From contig QNQO01008316.1 in the NCBI GenBank assembly GCA_003290165.1, positions 248,001 to 312,000 of the forward strand: DNA of 64,000 nt, in the 5' to 3' direction. The notes under the pieces were generated by a model. The model saw nothing but the letters and a program-made list of their open reading frames with translations, was not told where the DNA came from and searched no databases. Source of the stretch: Berberis thunbergii (taxonomy: Eukaryota; Streptophyta; Magnoliopsida; Ranunculales; Berberidaceae). The translations under genes and the position numbers were made by a program. Below, in pieces: positions 10,900-23,375 of this stretch. Position 1 is the first letter of the stretch. Every line of letters starts with the position of its first letter.

Positions 10900-11500
10900 C
10901 TTAGAGACCCTACTTTGTTATTTCCCTTCTGCATTTTTGACTTTGCTCAACTTCCATTTTCGCCAACGTAATCGAAAGTTCGTACGTTTTTCCACAGCGA
11001 GACAAAATCAGTTTCCCGATGAATTGTTCGCTAAAGGCCATGAGTTTTTCGAGGATAGGTTGACCTCAGAAGTGAATTTGGTAGGCCTTCACGAGAAGTA
11101 TCAAATCCTTGATGATATGGAGTAGCTCTTCACATTGGGATCTGGTCAGACGCCCTTGTCTCCTCTGAAAAGATTTATTTGCTTGCACAAAGGTATGCTT
11201 CAATTGAACGTTCGTTTTCCTGTTATCAAGGAAATTTGTCGCTTCTTGGCATACCTCGACATTTCGTTCGCTCAACTGGTGCCAAACGGGTACAAAACCG
11301 TGATCATTATTCTAATCAAGGTGGACGATGCTGGTTTGCGAGTGTCTCCGAGGGCGATCCAACTGCTCACCTCACCTCGGGTGAACTAGCATGTTGGGTG
11401 CATGTTGAAGTTGCCGACTTGCTTGGGCGAGTTGCCCAACGATTAAAAGCTATGGTAGAGGTATTGTTTCATTGCTCCCATGGACTCGAAGAATTTTGAG
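10900..11500 (+). pseudogene. gag-like ('putative gypsy type transposon') remnant
   Basis: Across frames this reads FPDELFAKGHEFFEDR, then ICLHKGMLQLNVRFPVIKEI followed by LAYLDISFAQLVPNGYKTVI. The order 'hydrophobic-H-.-.-.-L-.-.-.-RFP-.-.-.-.-.-.-.-L-.-.-.-.-.-.-.-QL-PN-.-.-.-.-.-' matches the gag-like domain widespread in plant gypsy-related transposons (PF04195 pattern). At least two frame changes and stops break it. It is followed in the same direction by the coiled-coil region, so both probably belong to one non-autonomous retroelement. Its LTRs were not identified. Confidence 0.5.
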
Positions 11501-11639
11501 TTTGATGGTCATCCGATCGGACGGAAGTCAAACAATTGAGTGAGTGTAATACCGTTCTCGGTCCCACTCGTGTTGATTACATATTGAACTATTATCCGTG
11601 CTTTTTGTAGGGAAATTTCCAACAATGCCCCTTTATCTA

Positions 11640-13557
11640 GAGGAAAAAGCAGTAGTGGATAAGTTTGGTGGCATGCCCCTCATGCGGGTGGAAAATGTTG
11701 TTCGGCCCGACAACATCAAGAATAGCGGGTTGTGGGCTTACTGGCATTAGGCTTCTACTCTCTTCAGAGTTTTGAAAATGAAGCGTGATGGTGAGTCTCT
11801 TTCAAATAAGAGAAAACTCTTGAAAGTCAAGATCCCTAGCCCATCACGGAAGGCGGAATTGGATGAGGCACTATCTTCGTTTTTGCTTTCAAAAAAGCTT
11901 CGCACCGCGTTTAAGCCTGTTTCTAGGCAGTTGGCCCCTTCAGAGGGGGGGGGGGGTTGAAAGTTGCAGGGCAAGATCTTGTTGCGTCCGATAGGCAAAA
12001 TGCTCAGGTGAGAGTCCCCATTTCCCTTCCCAAATTGGAGAAGGAGTATCTGAAAATGGTGGACCAAGAATATGTGATCAAGCTGAGCACTGAGCAAACG
12101 AAGATTTTGTACAACTTTTTACTGCAAGCGGGAATGGTCGCTTCATCCAATGCAGGTCAGACTCATCCTTTTTCTTTGAAGGATTTCAAGTATGACCCTT
12201 CATTGGATCAAAAGTCCTCTCAGACTGGTGAAAGGTCGTATGACCGTCGTCCCTATGGCAAAAGGTCCCCTTCACGTTGCTCCTACTATCCTCCATCTCG
12301 CTCTCGGCCTCATTTTAAGGTGACGGATGGTCCGAGAAACAATTTCCTTTCTTCTTCTCTTTCAACTGCTTCCAAATCGGCTAGTGAAAGGTAGCCAGAC
12401 GTTGTGAGCAAGGGGAAAGTAGTGGAGGAGGCCTCTGATGCGGTGAAGATGACGAAAGACAACGCTGGCGTAATTGCAGATCCAGAAGATCTTCATCCCG
12501 ATGCGTGAATTATTCTCTTTGCCCCGAATGCTGTGAAGATAGGCAACCAAGCTTGGCATCAGGAGGTTGATATTTCTTATGCCTCCAAAGGCATATTAGT
12601 ATATGGAACGACTGGCTGGCCAATAATTTTTCGAAGCCAAAAGGGGATATGCTAGGCAAGCATATGGACAAGGGGCAGAAACATCTCATGTTGGGGATGT
12701 CGTATTTGGACCAAGTTGTCGTCATTGGGACGAAAATAGAGGATGCTCGTGGGAAAGTATGGACCATGGAACGAGTTTTTGCACATATGCAGAAGTCGTA
12801 TTCCGATGCTCTCCACGGGATCGAATCACCGACAAAACAGCTAGGAGGCAAGAGGCCTGTTAATTCAGAGGCCCAACTGGAGGCCTTGCAAACAAAGTCG
12901 GAGGCTCAGAGGGTCTACTTGGAATCGCTTGAGTTTGACCTGCTAGTGTGATGTTTGTGAAGGACGGGTTGAAGGTGGAGTTGGATCACGCTCAACGTGA
13001 CTTGAAGCTTGCTAGGGAGGTTGTGGTCAAGATGCAGATCGAGATTCAGGCTCTGAAGGGCAACAAGGAATCTGAATGGGATGTTTGACGTTAGCAGCTA
13101 GAAGTCGATGTTGTTTTCAACATCAAGTTTGCAAAGATGAAAGGCGAGCAGTTCCTTTTGACACAATATGAGTTCAGCTTGATCAATGATAAACTGAGTA
13201 TCGAGCAATCCAGAGGTGATGCATTGGCCATCAAACTGGAGCAGTTGGAGCAAGAGCTTGCATAGTCGAAAGTTCGTGAGGGTAAGCTTCTCAAGGCCCA
13301 TGGCACGTTCCAGTTAGTAAAGTTGTGAAAGGAAGGCTGGAGCTATTGGAGTTGATGGAAGAGGAGCACATTGATTGGGATCTTTCTTACTATAGGAAGT
13401 GGCATTTGTGAAGTTTGGAAAAGCTTCTGATCAATTACAAGAAGAGGGTGACACAGATCATGGTGTCGAGGCAGTAGTGTACACGGAGTCTTCCCCTGCT
13501 TCTTCTCCTACTAAGCCAAGTTTCACTGTATCTGAATCACCTCCTGTTAACGAGTAA
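11640..13557 (+). pseudogene. Coiled-coil retroelement protein remnant downstream of the gag-like domain
   Basis: A series of frames (notably 11772-11960, 11957-12394, 12649-12951) reads as one charged, Lys/Glu/Ser-rich protein. It has an Arg/Ser/Pro/Tyr-rich patch (YDRRPYGKRSPSRCSYYPP at about 12240-12296) and then a long Glu/Leu/Gln-rich helix (MQKSYSDALHGIE, EAQLEALQTKSEAQRVYLES). It ends with SPTKPSFTVSESPPVNE and a stop at 13555-13557. Frameshifts occur near 11955 (in a run of G), 12390 and 12950. This layout, gag-like head plus central coiled coil, is common in plant non-autonomous gypsy-related elements. A host gene is unlikely because of the many breaks and the neighbouring retroelements. 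Confidence 0.45.
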
Positions 13558-13837
13558 CTTTTGTATTTTTTGGATCATCAATAAAAAATGATTTGTTAAG
13601 TAGCACTTTGTACTTGTACTTTTTTGAACTTTTCCTGCTGAATCTTTTATGTGTTTCCTTGCCATGGTGTTGGTTTCTAGACAAAAGATTGCTACGTCAG
13701 GAAACTGTCGAGTTGATATGCTAATGGGAGTTGACTGTTTATCTTGTGATTGCTCCAAAAGTTGTCTCGGCCAAACCTTGTAAGTTGGCTAAACTCCATG
13801 CGGGGGATTAATCTTTGCAGATGATAGATCATTCGAA

Positions 13838-14347
13838 CTCATAAATTAGTCACATTTATTTCCTCAAGCCATCTTAATTCGCCCTTGGCAGACTAGGCTG
13901 TAAATCGGACCAGAAGTTGTCTCTGTCAGTCTAAGCGAACATACTAAACTTTGGCTAAGTGTACTGTCTAAAGTCGGACAGTGATCCTGGCAAGCCATCT
14001 TAATCTGGCTCCATGAGCTTTGACTAGACTTCCACTTTCTAAGTCATCGTCATCTGCTCCTGGCGGACTAGGTGTTAGAGGGGACCAAAAGTTATCGCCA
14101 TCAGTCGTAACTGACTAAACTTTGGTCAGGTTCGGTCACCATCGTCTATGGTCGGACAATGATCCTTGACAAGGCATCTTGATCAAGCTCTGACTAGACT
14201 CCGATCCCGCCACTTTCTAAGCCGTCGTCATCCGCTCTTAGTGGACTACGCGTTAGAGTGGACTAGAAGTTATCGTCGTCAGTCGTAATAGACTAAACTT
14301 TGGTCAGGTTCGGCCACCATTTTCTATGGTTGGACAATGATCCCTGG
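13838..14347. repeat. 178-bp tandem repeat, nearly three units
   Basis: Anchor motif tcggaca/ttggaca followed by 'atgatcc' occurs at 13974, 14152 and 14330, exactly 178 bp apart. Other markers (ggactag, 'actaaactttgg', 'ccactttctaag') repeat with the same spacing. Units are about 75-85% alike, with the first the most diverged. The LINE tail abuts the third unit at about 14347. Such repeats are common in the 3' noncoding part of large plant gypsy elements, which fits the retroelement remnant to the left. Confidence 0.85.
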
Positions 14348-15192
14348 TTTTTATTTTATTTTTTAATTTCCTAAGGAATTTTTTTAAATAACCTTCAGAA
14401 AGGAGGGCCAACTATGGGATGCTAGACCTTTATATATTACTATAGCAAACACTTTTACACCATGTCGGGGGTACGTTACGACTTTACCTGAAATAAAAAC
14501 AGTGGAAACAATCCTAGAAAAAACATAAACCAAGATCTAGTTTCAAAACCTAATATCAAAATACTCCAGAGATAAGACTTTTCTCAAGAGGAGGCCTTAC
14601 TCAAGAGATAAGGCCTCACTCTCATGAAAAACTCAAGAGGTAATGCCTAACTCAAAAGGTAAGGCCTAATAAGGTACTCAAGAAATAGACCTTACTCAAC
14701 AAAGGAAAAAGCCTAGAACCACATGACAAATAACTAATTAAATGGCATGCTGCCAAACAACCATGAAAGCCCAAGAAATATTACCTAATCAACAACCACA
14801 ACTTTTCAACAGCATCTAGCAGCCTGCACGACAACACGATAAAACTCCTAGCAGCATCGTTGCTCCAAAACGCTACGCAAAATCCGACTAGCCCTATGGG
14901 TTCCCATGTTGCTCCAACCTGCTCTTAAATATAGCTATGCGTTCTGGCCAAACAGCTTCAGCAGTAGCCATCGCAATCATCGCAACACGAACAACAACAA
15001 CTTACTCTCCAAATGAAAATAAAATGCAACTGCAAATTAGCATCACCAAAGCCTGTTGATCCCTAGCACAACAAATTCTTGGACTGCTCCAAGATCACGA
15101 CCTTGCAAAAACATGTCCCTGCAAAAACTGCCTACTCACTGCTACCAATAACCCAACAAAATAGCTCCTGAGTTCCCAGCACCTAGGCCCTA
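14348..15192 (-). other. LINE 3' UTR with degenerate gag-like short repeats
   Basis: Noncoding on both strands. Between 14580 and 14700 a short phrase (variants of ctcaagagataaggcct) is repeated five or six times in imperfect form. The poly(A)-like end is at about 14348. No other feature is seen. Confidence 0.55.
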
Positions 15193-18100
15193 TCATTTAG
15201 CAACAAGAATGTAAGGAGTCTGACTCCTATCCAAGCGCACCAAGCCGACAATCCTGTTAGGGAGATCTAGCTGCCCGAACTCTTGAGTCAATCCCTCCTT
15301 TTGAGCTCTATCTGCAAGTGCATCCGCCACCCGCGTTGGCTTCCCTAAATATATGCACTATGCACACACCCAATCACCATGTCTTCTTCTAACTTTCTAA
15401 TTTCTCGCTAGACATTCTCAAAGTACCATGGAATTTTATATTCCTTATAAAACCAACCACGTACAATTTTAGAGCCTGTTTGAATAATCACTTTCCTGCA
15501 TCGCAGCCTATTACACATCCGCATCACCTCATAAACCGCTAAAACCTCAACACTATTATTAGAACATGTTCCAAGAATAATTTGCTTAGCCAAAATACAA
15601 ATACCCAAATTATTTCTAATAATAATTCCAGCAGTAGCCTTATTACTCCTCGATGAACCAACCACATTGAGATCAACAAAATCTTCTGAGGGGAAACTTT
15701 AGTAAACAATTCTATTACCCTTATTAACAATCGGTGAAATAAGTAGACCCAAAGCCAATATCGGCTCCTTCCTTTCACTAATTCGCTTGGGATATACGAA
15801 AAAATTTGCCAATTGTAAACCGCTCCGAACCAAGAAAATAATTGTCATCGCACTAGGCTTGTCATTCTCATTCACTCCCCTACACCGCTGTTTCCAGATC
15901 TACCATAACATAAACATAGAGTTAAGAAATAAAGAATCCCAACTTGTGTTGGCCTTCTCACATGGACATCAAAAATAATTTCAAAATGTTTCCAAACATT
16001 TGCTGCCAGACTGCCATCTAAGAAAAGATGTTTTAAAGTCTCCACATTCGGCGCCACACAATAGTAACACTTAGAGGCTAAACTAAAAACGCAACGGTGT
16101 AGTTCCCCATCGACTGCAACTCCCCTCAATAACAACTTCCAAACAAAAAATGAGATTCTGGAAGGCAAAAGAGACAACCAAATCTTGTTAAATAATAAAG
16201 ATTTTTCTCTCTTGTTGCGAAGCAACTCATGGGCCTAATGAGTACTAAATAAACCATTCGAATCAGGAGGTCCAAATACAAGTATCACTACACTGATCAT
16301 CACTTTGGATTCTATCATCATAAAGTACCCTTTCCAAATCCCTCACTGCCAGGCTCACCAATTTGAAATCTCCACTTTGAACCTCATAGACCGTAGGCCA
16401 AACAATTTGCTCCACTAATTCCTCCGACCTTATAAAAATCGTCATAAGATTCCAGTTTGCTGCAAAAAAGCTTGAATTCCCATTACTAATGCGCCAAACA
16501 CAGTTGCTAACAAAAATCGCTTTTAACTTCATAATTTCTTTCATAATCGGCGAAGCTTCATGTTTCCCCACCTGGTAAATCAAAGGAACCACTGCCTTCC
16601 AGTATTTGCCTTTCATAAAATTATCCCACAAAGAGTTGGCATTAAGCAGATTCTACAAAGCTTTGATTCGAAAAGCTCTTGTGACAGTTACAAGACTTCT
16701 AACCCCCAAACCTCCTTCCTCCCAAGGAAAACAAATATTGTCCCAAGACACCGATTTTTCTTCAACTTGCCTTCCTAGTCCCCCTAGAAAAAACCCGTCA
16801 GCAATTTCTGAATTCTAGAGATGACTTTCTGAGGCACACACATAACACTTAAAGTATATACTGGAATGGAGCTTAGCACAAGCCTGATCATAACCAATCT
16901 CCCACCAGGAGATAACAACTTTGCCTACCAGCCACTAATTCTCTTTTGAATCTTACTCACCAGCTCATCAAAAATATACTTTTGCATTTTCCCTGAATAA
17001 TAGGGACACCCAAGTATTTCAAAGGGGACCATCTAAATTGAAATCCTGTGTACACCTTAATAGCAACCACTTGCTCGCTTTTTCCTCCACCATAAAAGAA
17101 CTTTTACCTGCATCAATCTTCTGACCCGAGGTCCTGACATATCTTTCCCAGAATTTCATACAGTCTCTTACCGAATACTTCCTCCCATTTAGAAAAATCA
17201 GTGTATCATCTGCATACAAAAGGTGCATAATGGGCGATAAATGTCTGGGAGTATAATAAAAACAAATATCCCCTTATTAAAAGTAGCCTTCAACCCTCTG
17301 TTAAGGACCTCCGTTGTAATGATGAACAACATAGGAGAAAGTGGATCACCTTGCCTCAACCCCTAGAGGATTTAAAATACTCATTGTACACTCCTTGCAA
17401 CAGAACCGAAAATCCAAAGTGAGCGATACAATTGGTAAAAAGATGATAGACTCTATTCAAGAAACCAAACCTCTAAAGCACCGCCAAAAGGAAAGACCAT
17501 TCCAAACTGTCATAGGCATTTTCCATGTCAATCTTCAGAACCACATTTCCGTCAGTGACCTTTTTATTAATATCTCTCACCATATTTTCCACAATAGATC
17601 TACCCCTTACAAAGGCACCATGCTCCTGAGCCACCATCTCTGGCAACAGTAAAGCTAGTCTATTGCAAAGTAATTTACTGAAAATTTTATATATGACGTT
17701 GCAAAGACTAATAAGACGAAAGTTAGAGAAAGAACCTGACGAATCCACCTTAGTATCAAGGCAATAAAGCTCGCTAAAAAAGTCGACGGTAGAGCTTCAC
17801 CCTCAAAAAATTGAATGGCCACTTTCCAAATGCCAATCCCAACAATCTCCCAACAAGAATGAAAGAAACCAGTAGTAAACCCGTCTGACCCTGAAGCACT
17901 ATTCTTCGGGATACAAAAAGTCGCTTGTTTCACCTCTTCCAATGTCGGACTACTGACTAACTGATCACATTCCAAACCAGAGATAATCGAAGGAATACAA
18001 CTCAACATCTCTGGGCCGTGTTCACAAACATCCTGAGCAGTAAGAAGACGTTGAAAAAACCCATTAGCTTCTTGAATAATTTCCCCCGCCTCAGAAATCT

Positions 18101-19140
18101 CCCTTCCACACTGCAAACTAATAGTAGAAATAAATCTTCTTTTTGTTTCGATTTAACTGAAGCAAAAAAATATTTGGTGCAAGCATCCCCTTCCTTAACG
18201 TCCCTTTTCCCCTGCTTTTTGCATCCAATACAATTCTTCTTGTTTAAGTGCTAGTTTAGATTTTGTCTGGCATCTGCTCAGATTGCACCATGCATTGACA
18301 TCCCAATTAGCTTTCACATTGAGACCATTATTGTCAATACCCTCCCATCCCGAAATTAGAATATTTTCCCATAGGCTCATTTCATCTTCTATGGCCCTAA
18401 TCCTGCTAAAAACATTATTTAAAACTTCTCTATTCCATAAGATAAGAGCTCTACGGAGAGTTTTGAGTTTAACATCAACCACATCAAGCCCTCTCATACT
18501 AGCTACCTCCGCTCTCCAAGTCGACTCAACCAGCTCCTCAAAAGACGGGTGTGTCTCCCACATATTTAAAAACCCGAAAGAAGGAAAACCAACTCTAGAC
18601 TGTGATGGCATAGAGGCAAGGATGGGAGTATGATCCGAAAAAGTACGTTGTAAATGCTCCACCTTCGTGTAAGGTAGCTGAGACTGCTATGACGAGTTCA
18701 CAAAAACTTTGTCCAGCCTAGCCCAGATTGATCACTCCCACGCCTATTGTTGCACCAAGTAAACCTAGGGCCAATAAACCCACAATCTAGAAGACTGCAA
18801 TGCTCAATATAGTCCAAAAAATTAGTCATGCTGATCAAGGAAGAAGAATTCCCTCCTAACTTATCATTGTCACTAGCAACTTCATTAAAATCTCCACCAA
18901 CCATCCAAGGGACATCATATTGAACCGCCCAATGTTCCATTCTCACCCATAGCTCCCTTATATCTTCCACAATGCATTTAGCATAAACAAAGGAAATAAA
19001 AAAGGTCTGAGAGTTAGAATCCATTACCTGGCAATGAATAAACTGATATGACTCATCCACCACCATAACCACCAACTTTGGATCCCAAAAAATCCAAATT
19101 TTCCCACCCGTATGACAACTAGCCTCAAGCATAGGTTATG
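15193..19140 (-). pseudogene. LINE ORF2: endonuclease, reverse transcriptase, RNase H (broken)
   Basis: From high to low coordinates: APE endonuclease (FISFVYAKC, VGGDFNEVAS, FTWCNNRRG, 19132-18698) and the SDHTPIL block (18636-18614). RT fingers follow (PKNSASGSDGFTTGFF; FRLISLCNVIYKIFSKLLCNRL), then the GLRQGDPLSPMLF block (about 17370-17330) and the active site YADDTL at about 17217-17200. The zf-RVT region lies at 16225-15872 (WKLLLRGVAVDGELHRC, CYYC). A plant-type RNase H follows (GIIIRNNLG, VEVLAVYEVMRMC, REIRKLEED region). The last readable block, ANRVADALA-like, reads GKPTRVADALADRAQKEG, with the stop at 15195-15193. Frame breaks occur near 18670, 18130, 17750, 17270 and 16240. The endonuclease-RT-RNase H order is that of plant L1/RIL-type LINEs. 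Confidence 0.88.
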
Positions 19141-20279
19141 CAATCATAATAATTCTAACTTTGTACTCGTTTACCAATCTTTTTAGTCTATTCCTCGTGA
19201 CTCTTTTCCGAACACCTCGTGCATTCCAAAAACATTATGTTATCAATCATTTTTAATTTGGACAGGTGAACCATTCGGCAACTTCCCACGGGGGGGGGGG
19301 GGGGGAATCGCCAACCTGGCTTTCTTACTTTTCTTTTCCTTTTACTCATCTCACCTTCCGACACTGCCTCCAAATCCAAATCTCCGCTCATTGTCGCATG
19401 TGGATCAATCTCAAACTCGGAGTCTACCTCATCACTGTCGTCACTTGTCCTTTCAAGCGTATTAATGTTCATCTTCTTTCTCAGAAGCCTACGTGACTCT
19501 TTAAACAATGAAATAGCCTTGTCTAAGGTTTTGCCCAACTTATGAATTTTCGCCGAGTCCTTGACCAACACAAACTCCCTGCTACCTAAATTTTGCATAT
19601 TCAAACCTTGTTCCAACCCTTGAAGCTCAGCCGGACCTTGTGACGAGTTAGCAAACACCTCCAGCTCCTTTGACAGGTCGTGCACCTTAGCCACATCAGT
19701 TGTGCCTTCCATCTTGCCTGCAACGATATCAACGCCATCCTCCCTAGCTCGAGCACTATGCTCTACTTCGTCGACAACCTCAACTGCTGAGCCAATAGAG
19801 CTTGCTTGTGATCCCTCCTCTTCAACACCCTAAATTGCTTTCTCGATCTCACTAGTAAAATAACCTGCTTCCTTGCAATCAGACCTGAAATATTTTAACC
19901 TATGCTCAATCGACTTATTAATAGAATCATCTTCTCTATTCGATGTTTCCACTTTGTCAATGACTTGAATCCCTTCCTCTAAAAGCTTTCTATTTGAATT
20001 GTATTCTTTTTTAGGCTCTGATTCTAAATTGATCAAACCAATATCAACCTTCAAAACGTTTTCCTTCTTACCATCTATTTCTAAGTTTGCTAAAGACTTG
20101 CTAGAAATCTTTTTAGGTTATGTTCGTAAACTGATCAAAGCATTATCAACATCCAAATCTTTTTCCTTCTACCCTCTGTGTTTACATTATTCAACTTGTT
20201 GATCAGCTCCAACTCTTGCTCCATGTTGGCTAAACTTCAAAAGAATTTTTTTGAACCGTATCCTTAATCTAGGGCAGAG
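19140..20279 (-). pseudogene. LINE ORF1 C-terminal / inter-ORF region, acidic and broken
   Basis: Two frames on the minus strand (20054-19830 and 19712-19188) give acidic and Ser/Glu-rich protein text (ESRRLLRKKMNINTLER, DLDLEAVSEGEMSKRKRK, then KPGWRFPPPPPVGSC). They probably form the tail of ORF1 before ORF2. A homopolymer run of G at about 19289-19307 is a likely frameshift or assembly trouble spot. No conserved domain is recognised. Confidence 0.5.
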
Positions 20280-21183
20280 ACTTACTTGGATTCAGCTTCT
20301 TTACTGGAACGACCTAGCTGAAAACCTCGAACTCCTTTGTCGTTCTTTGCCCCGCTAACACCAGCTTGCTCCACTTTATTCGCTGCTTCTTTCATAACTT
20401 GGCGATAAACCTGTTTCGACTCTATGCCTTTCGGCTGCTTACCATTCTCTTTATTCCCAACAATCTGAAATTTATGGCTCCATTCACTTTGCTTAATGTT
20501 ATTTGACTTTGCAAACTCTTGACGATTATCTTTTTTGTTCCCAGCGCGTCTCCTACAAGCCTCGTAAGTATGCCCAATCATGGCATAATTATCACAATAT
20601 TTGAAGCCCAGATAAACAATTTCTGCCAGAAACCCTTGCTCCCGGAAAACTCTAGCCAAATCTGATTAGGTAGTTCACTTGATAGGTCCATATCCACACA
20701 ATACCTGGCTGCGTTAAGTCTAGTAAATCCAAGAGTGTTGTCATCAATCCTCAGAAAAGAACCAATCGAGTCACAAACCTCTTTCAAATATAAAGGATGA
20801 AAAAACTTTATAGGTAGGTTCGGTAAATCTACCCACAAAGGGGCTAATATCGGATCTTCTCTGAGACTAAAACATCGATGCCATCTAATAGTTTTAAATC
20901 GAACACCCCTCATCATATACGAATCCCGTGATAAAGCTTTTTTAACCTCTTCTACCTGAAATCTTACAAGAACATGCCTCGGATCTAACAATCCCATTGT
21001 AAAGTCTCCCATGACTCCCCAAGTTTGATGAATCGTTTCTCTGATGGCCTCTAAAGAATGACGATAACTGGAGAACTTAAGAACAATAACAGAGGATTCA
21101 ACATACCTTTCACATCTTTTCGCTTTGGAAATATTCATGGACAAAGCCAAACTAACCTCTTTTCGAAAATGATTCCCCTTCAT
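20280..21183 (-). pseudogene. LINE ORF1 (DUF4283-type nucleic-acid-binding protein), frameshifted
   Basis: The first 201 codons read on the minus strand from 21183 and include VLVRFQVEEVKKAL, APLWVDLPNLPIKFF and LGFTRLNAARYCVDMDL. These are the DUF4283 and zinc-knuckle-preceding blocks of plant LINE ORF1 proteins. The frame shifts near 20620 and continues with VYLGFKYCDNYAMIGHTYEACRR. The expected knuckle C-x2-C-x4-H-x4-C has Tyr in place of the second Cys, so the zinc site is lost. A Lys/Glu-rich tail follows to about 20282. RNA-binding chaperone function is expected in the family. This copy is inactive. Confidence 0.8.
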
Positions 21184-21360
21184 TGGCTATTCGTCAATGG
21201 TAACCTTCTTCACGACCCCCAACGCTTGGAGAAAGGACCTAGTCGACTTTGCAGCCTTGGGTTGTGCGCCTCCTAGCCCAACTGTGTGGCCTTCCACCAT
21301 AGCGGCTGGAAGAGCCGCCATGGGAAACCTGTGCAAATCCTTAACTTAGACGATCCAGAT

Positions 21361-21791
21361 AAGGGGTGGGCACAGGACGGGATGGGACGAGATATACCCA
21401 TCCCTATCCCATCCCGTTCATACGGGATCGGGACTGCACGGGATGAGAAAAACCTCATCCCTACCTCATCCCATCCCAAACGGGTTCGGGACGGGACGAG
21501 ACGGGATCAGCATGCTAATCTGAACATATCAAATAGAAAATCGATTATTTCCCATATCACTGCTGGAAGCTGAACTGCTGGAAGCTGGACTGCTGGAAGC
21601 TTGAACATTTTATGCAAATGTTCATAAAATAAATAAATAAGTAAATAAAAATATTAATAATTAATATTAAAAAATTAGTTCGGGACGGGACGGGATTGGC
21701 GGGATTGAAAATCTTCATCCCATCCCATCCCATTCTAGATCGGGACGGGACGGGACGGGATCGACATTGCGGGATGAGATGCCCACCGCTA
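21361..21791. mobile_element. hAT-type MITE, 431 bp
   Basis: Ends AAGGGGTGGGCA and TGCCCACCGCTA are imperfect inverted repeats of the same type as the two larger hAT elements. Flanks are 8 bp, ATCCAGAT (21353-21360) and ATCTAGAT (21792-21799), with one mismatch. Subterminal arrays of CGGGACGGGA/TCCCATCCCA motifs occupy both sides (21375-21500 and 21675-21775). The middle is A/T-rich with a triplicated 'tgctggaagct' motif at about 21560-21600. No coding content. Confidence 0.85.
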
Positions 21792-22108
21792 ATCTAGATT
21801 ATAACAAAAGGTAACTTGGACGATCTAGATTATAACTTGTGGTGCTTAAACTTGTTAGAAAAGGTTAGTCAATGATGATTGACTTGAGTCAATGGGCCAA
21901 GATTCGATTTTCTCTTTTTGTCGAGGGTATTCCTAATTTGTATTAATTAAAAAGAATTATTTTTCAAAATTATTTTAGTATAGTTCTAATACATTCATTT
22001 ATCTTCCCTATCAATTAATTTACTTTGCACTTTTGATTTTTTTTATATAAATCGAAAATCAGATAACCGAATGAACAAGTGGAGATTATTTTTTTAACTT
22101 TTAGTGTA
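21792..22108. other. AT-rich noncoding, short direct repeat at left edge
   Basis: The phrase 'acttggacgatctagattataac' (21811-21833) nearly repeats the sequence on both sides of the MITE insertion (ttagacgatccagat / atctagattataac). This suggests an older local duplication. No gene is seen. Confidence 0.4.
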
Positions 22109-22395
22109 ACATCATCATCATCAAAGCCCATTCCAGATATTTTCGCGGTCGGCTACATGGATTTTGGTTCTCCAAGCAATGATGTCTTCCCACATATCCT
22201 CGCCTAATCCAAGCTCAATGATATCTTTATTCACCGCCTTCATTCAAGTTTTCAACGGTCGTCCCCTCCGTCTACACCCTCCATTAACTTGCCAATTTAG
22301 ACATTTTCTAATTGGCGCCGTGCTTGGTCTCATTCGCACATGACCAAACCAAGTTAAACGTCTGTCTCTAATTTTGTCCTCTAAAATTTAGCATC
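22109..22395 (-). mobile_element. RTE-clade LINE 3' fragment
   Basis: Starts at its 3' end with an (ATC)n run, then 'aaagcccattccagatattttcgcggtcggctacatggattttgg'-type sequence (read over 22109-22170). This is the hallmark RTE LINE tail: on the minus strand it ends CATGTAGCCGACC...TTTGATGATGATG. It matches the longer copy at 41641 nearly base for base over about 230 bp. 5'-truncated, no intact frame. Confidence 0.8.
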
Positions 22396-23370
22396 ACCTA
22401 TCAAACATCCATTTATTCAAAGGTAATCTATTGCATTTTTAACAAGATATAATATTCAAAATATCTAAACAAGAAATTTAGAAGCTACTTTATAAGCTAG
22501 CGGTAATGGTAAACCCAAAATAATTATGTTTGGCAAAATAAATGATAATACATGAAGTTACGATTGAATGGTGGGTTTTGATTTGGATATGTATTGAGGG
22601 TTTGATTGTATACCCAAGTAAATAAGAATGAAGTATTGTTTGAATTAATGAGTGGCATGTAGCACATATAACTTTTTTTGCTTCCCTTTGTGGTACTGTA
22701 AATATATACGTAGAGACCTCAATATGGAGTCTCATACTTTAGCTACAGTCGTTGGGTGACAAAGTTGTAATCGCACTTAAATATTCTACATATTATGCAT
22801 AAGGCTTAATATAAATTTTTTTTGTCTCCATTTAATGTTGCTAGAAGTCATGTTATTTATTCTCGAACTAGAGGCTTGCTTCGAATACATTAGTAGTTAA
22901 CAATTTTGTGCATTGCTTTTGAAAAGGCTTGTAGTTACAAATTTCAATGCATATTAATGCATGTCCAAGGTCAAAATGCATAGTTTTATGTATAAATTTT
23001 ATACATCCGCTATACTTTCATTTTTAAGATCATTTACACCATAGTATACTACCAATTTTGGGGTGGACAACCTCAATGAGGCAATTTAACCCTATGGCTA
23101 GTCATTTGTTAGCCAAATAATCACCAAACGTAGATCCAAATGACCTATAATAAGGTCGTCCCGTTCGACCTAGAAGCTTATACATTCTAGCATTTGGGAT
23201 TGAAACATTGCTAGAAGATTTTCCTTGGTTTTTTTATTCTCATCATTTTAACTCTAGAACCACACCACCATGCCACAACTAACACCAACACAAACACTAT
23301 TATCGCCACTAATATTACCACTACTACCACTTCCATAAGATAACCACCATAACTAATACCACCACTGTCG
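22396..23370. other. Intergenic AT-rich sequence
   Basis: No coding signal or clear repeat boundary was found. Confidence 0.4.
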
Positions 23371-23375
23371 CACCA

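Larger units (their letters stand above)
14345..21345 (-). mobile_element. Near full-length L1-type LINE with RNase H domain
   Basis: Reads on the minus strand: ORF1 (DUF4283/zinc knuckle type) at about 21183-20280, then ORF2 (about 19140 to 15193) with APE endonuclease, reverse transcriptase, zf-RVT and RNase H. An 850-bp 3' UTR ends in an A-rich tail (rc of ttattttattttttaatttcc at about 14348). About 7 kb is the normal size for plant L1 elements. Several frameshifts and stops in ORF2 make it inactive, yet all domains are present. No target duplication could be matched. The 5' end is near the hAT MITE at 21361. The right (5') boundary is approximate. Confidence 0.85.

Noticed and set aside
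13091..13306. Minus-strand Ser/Leu-rich frames
   Set aside because: Antisense to the coiled-coil coding text on the + strand.
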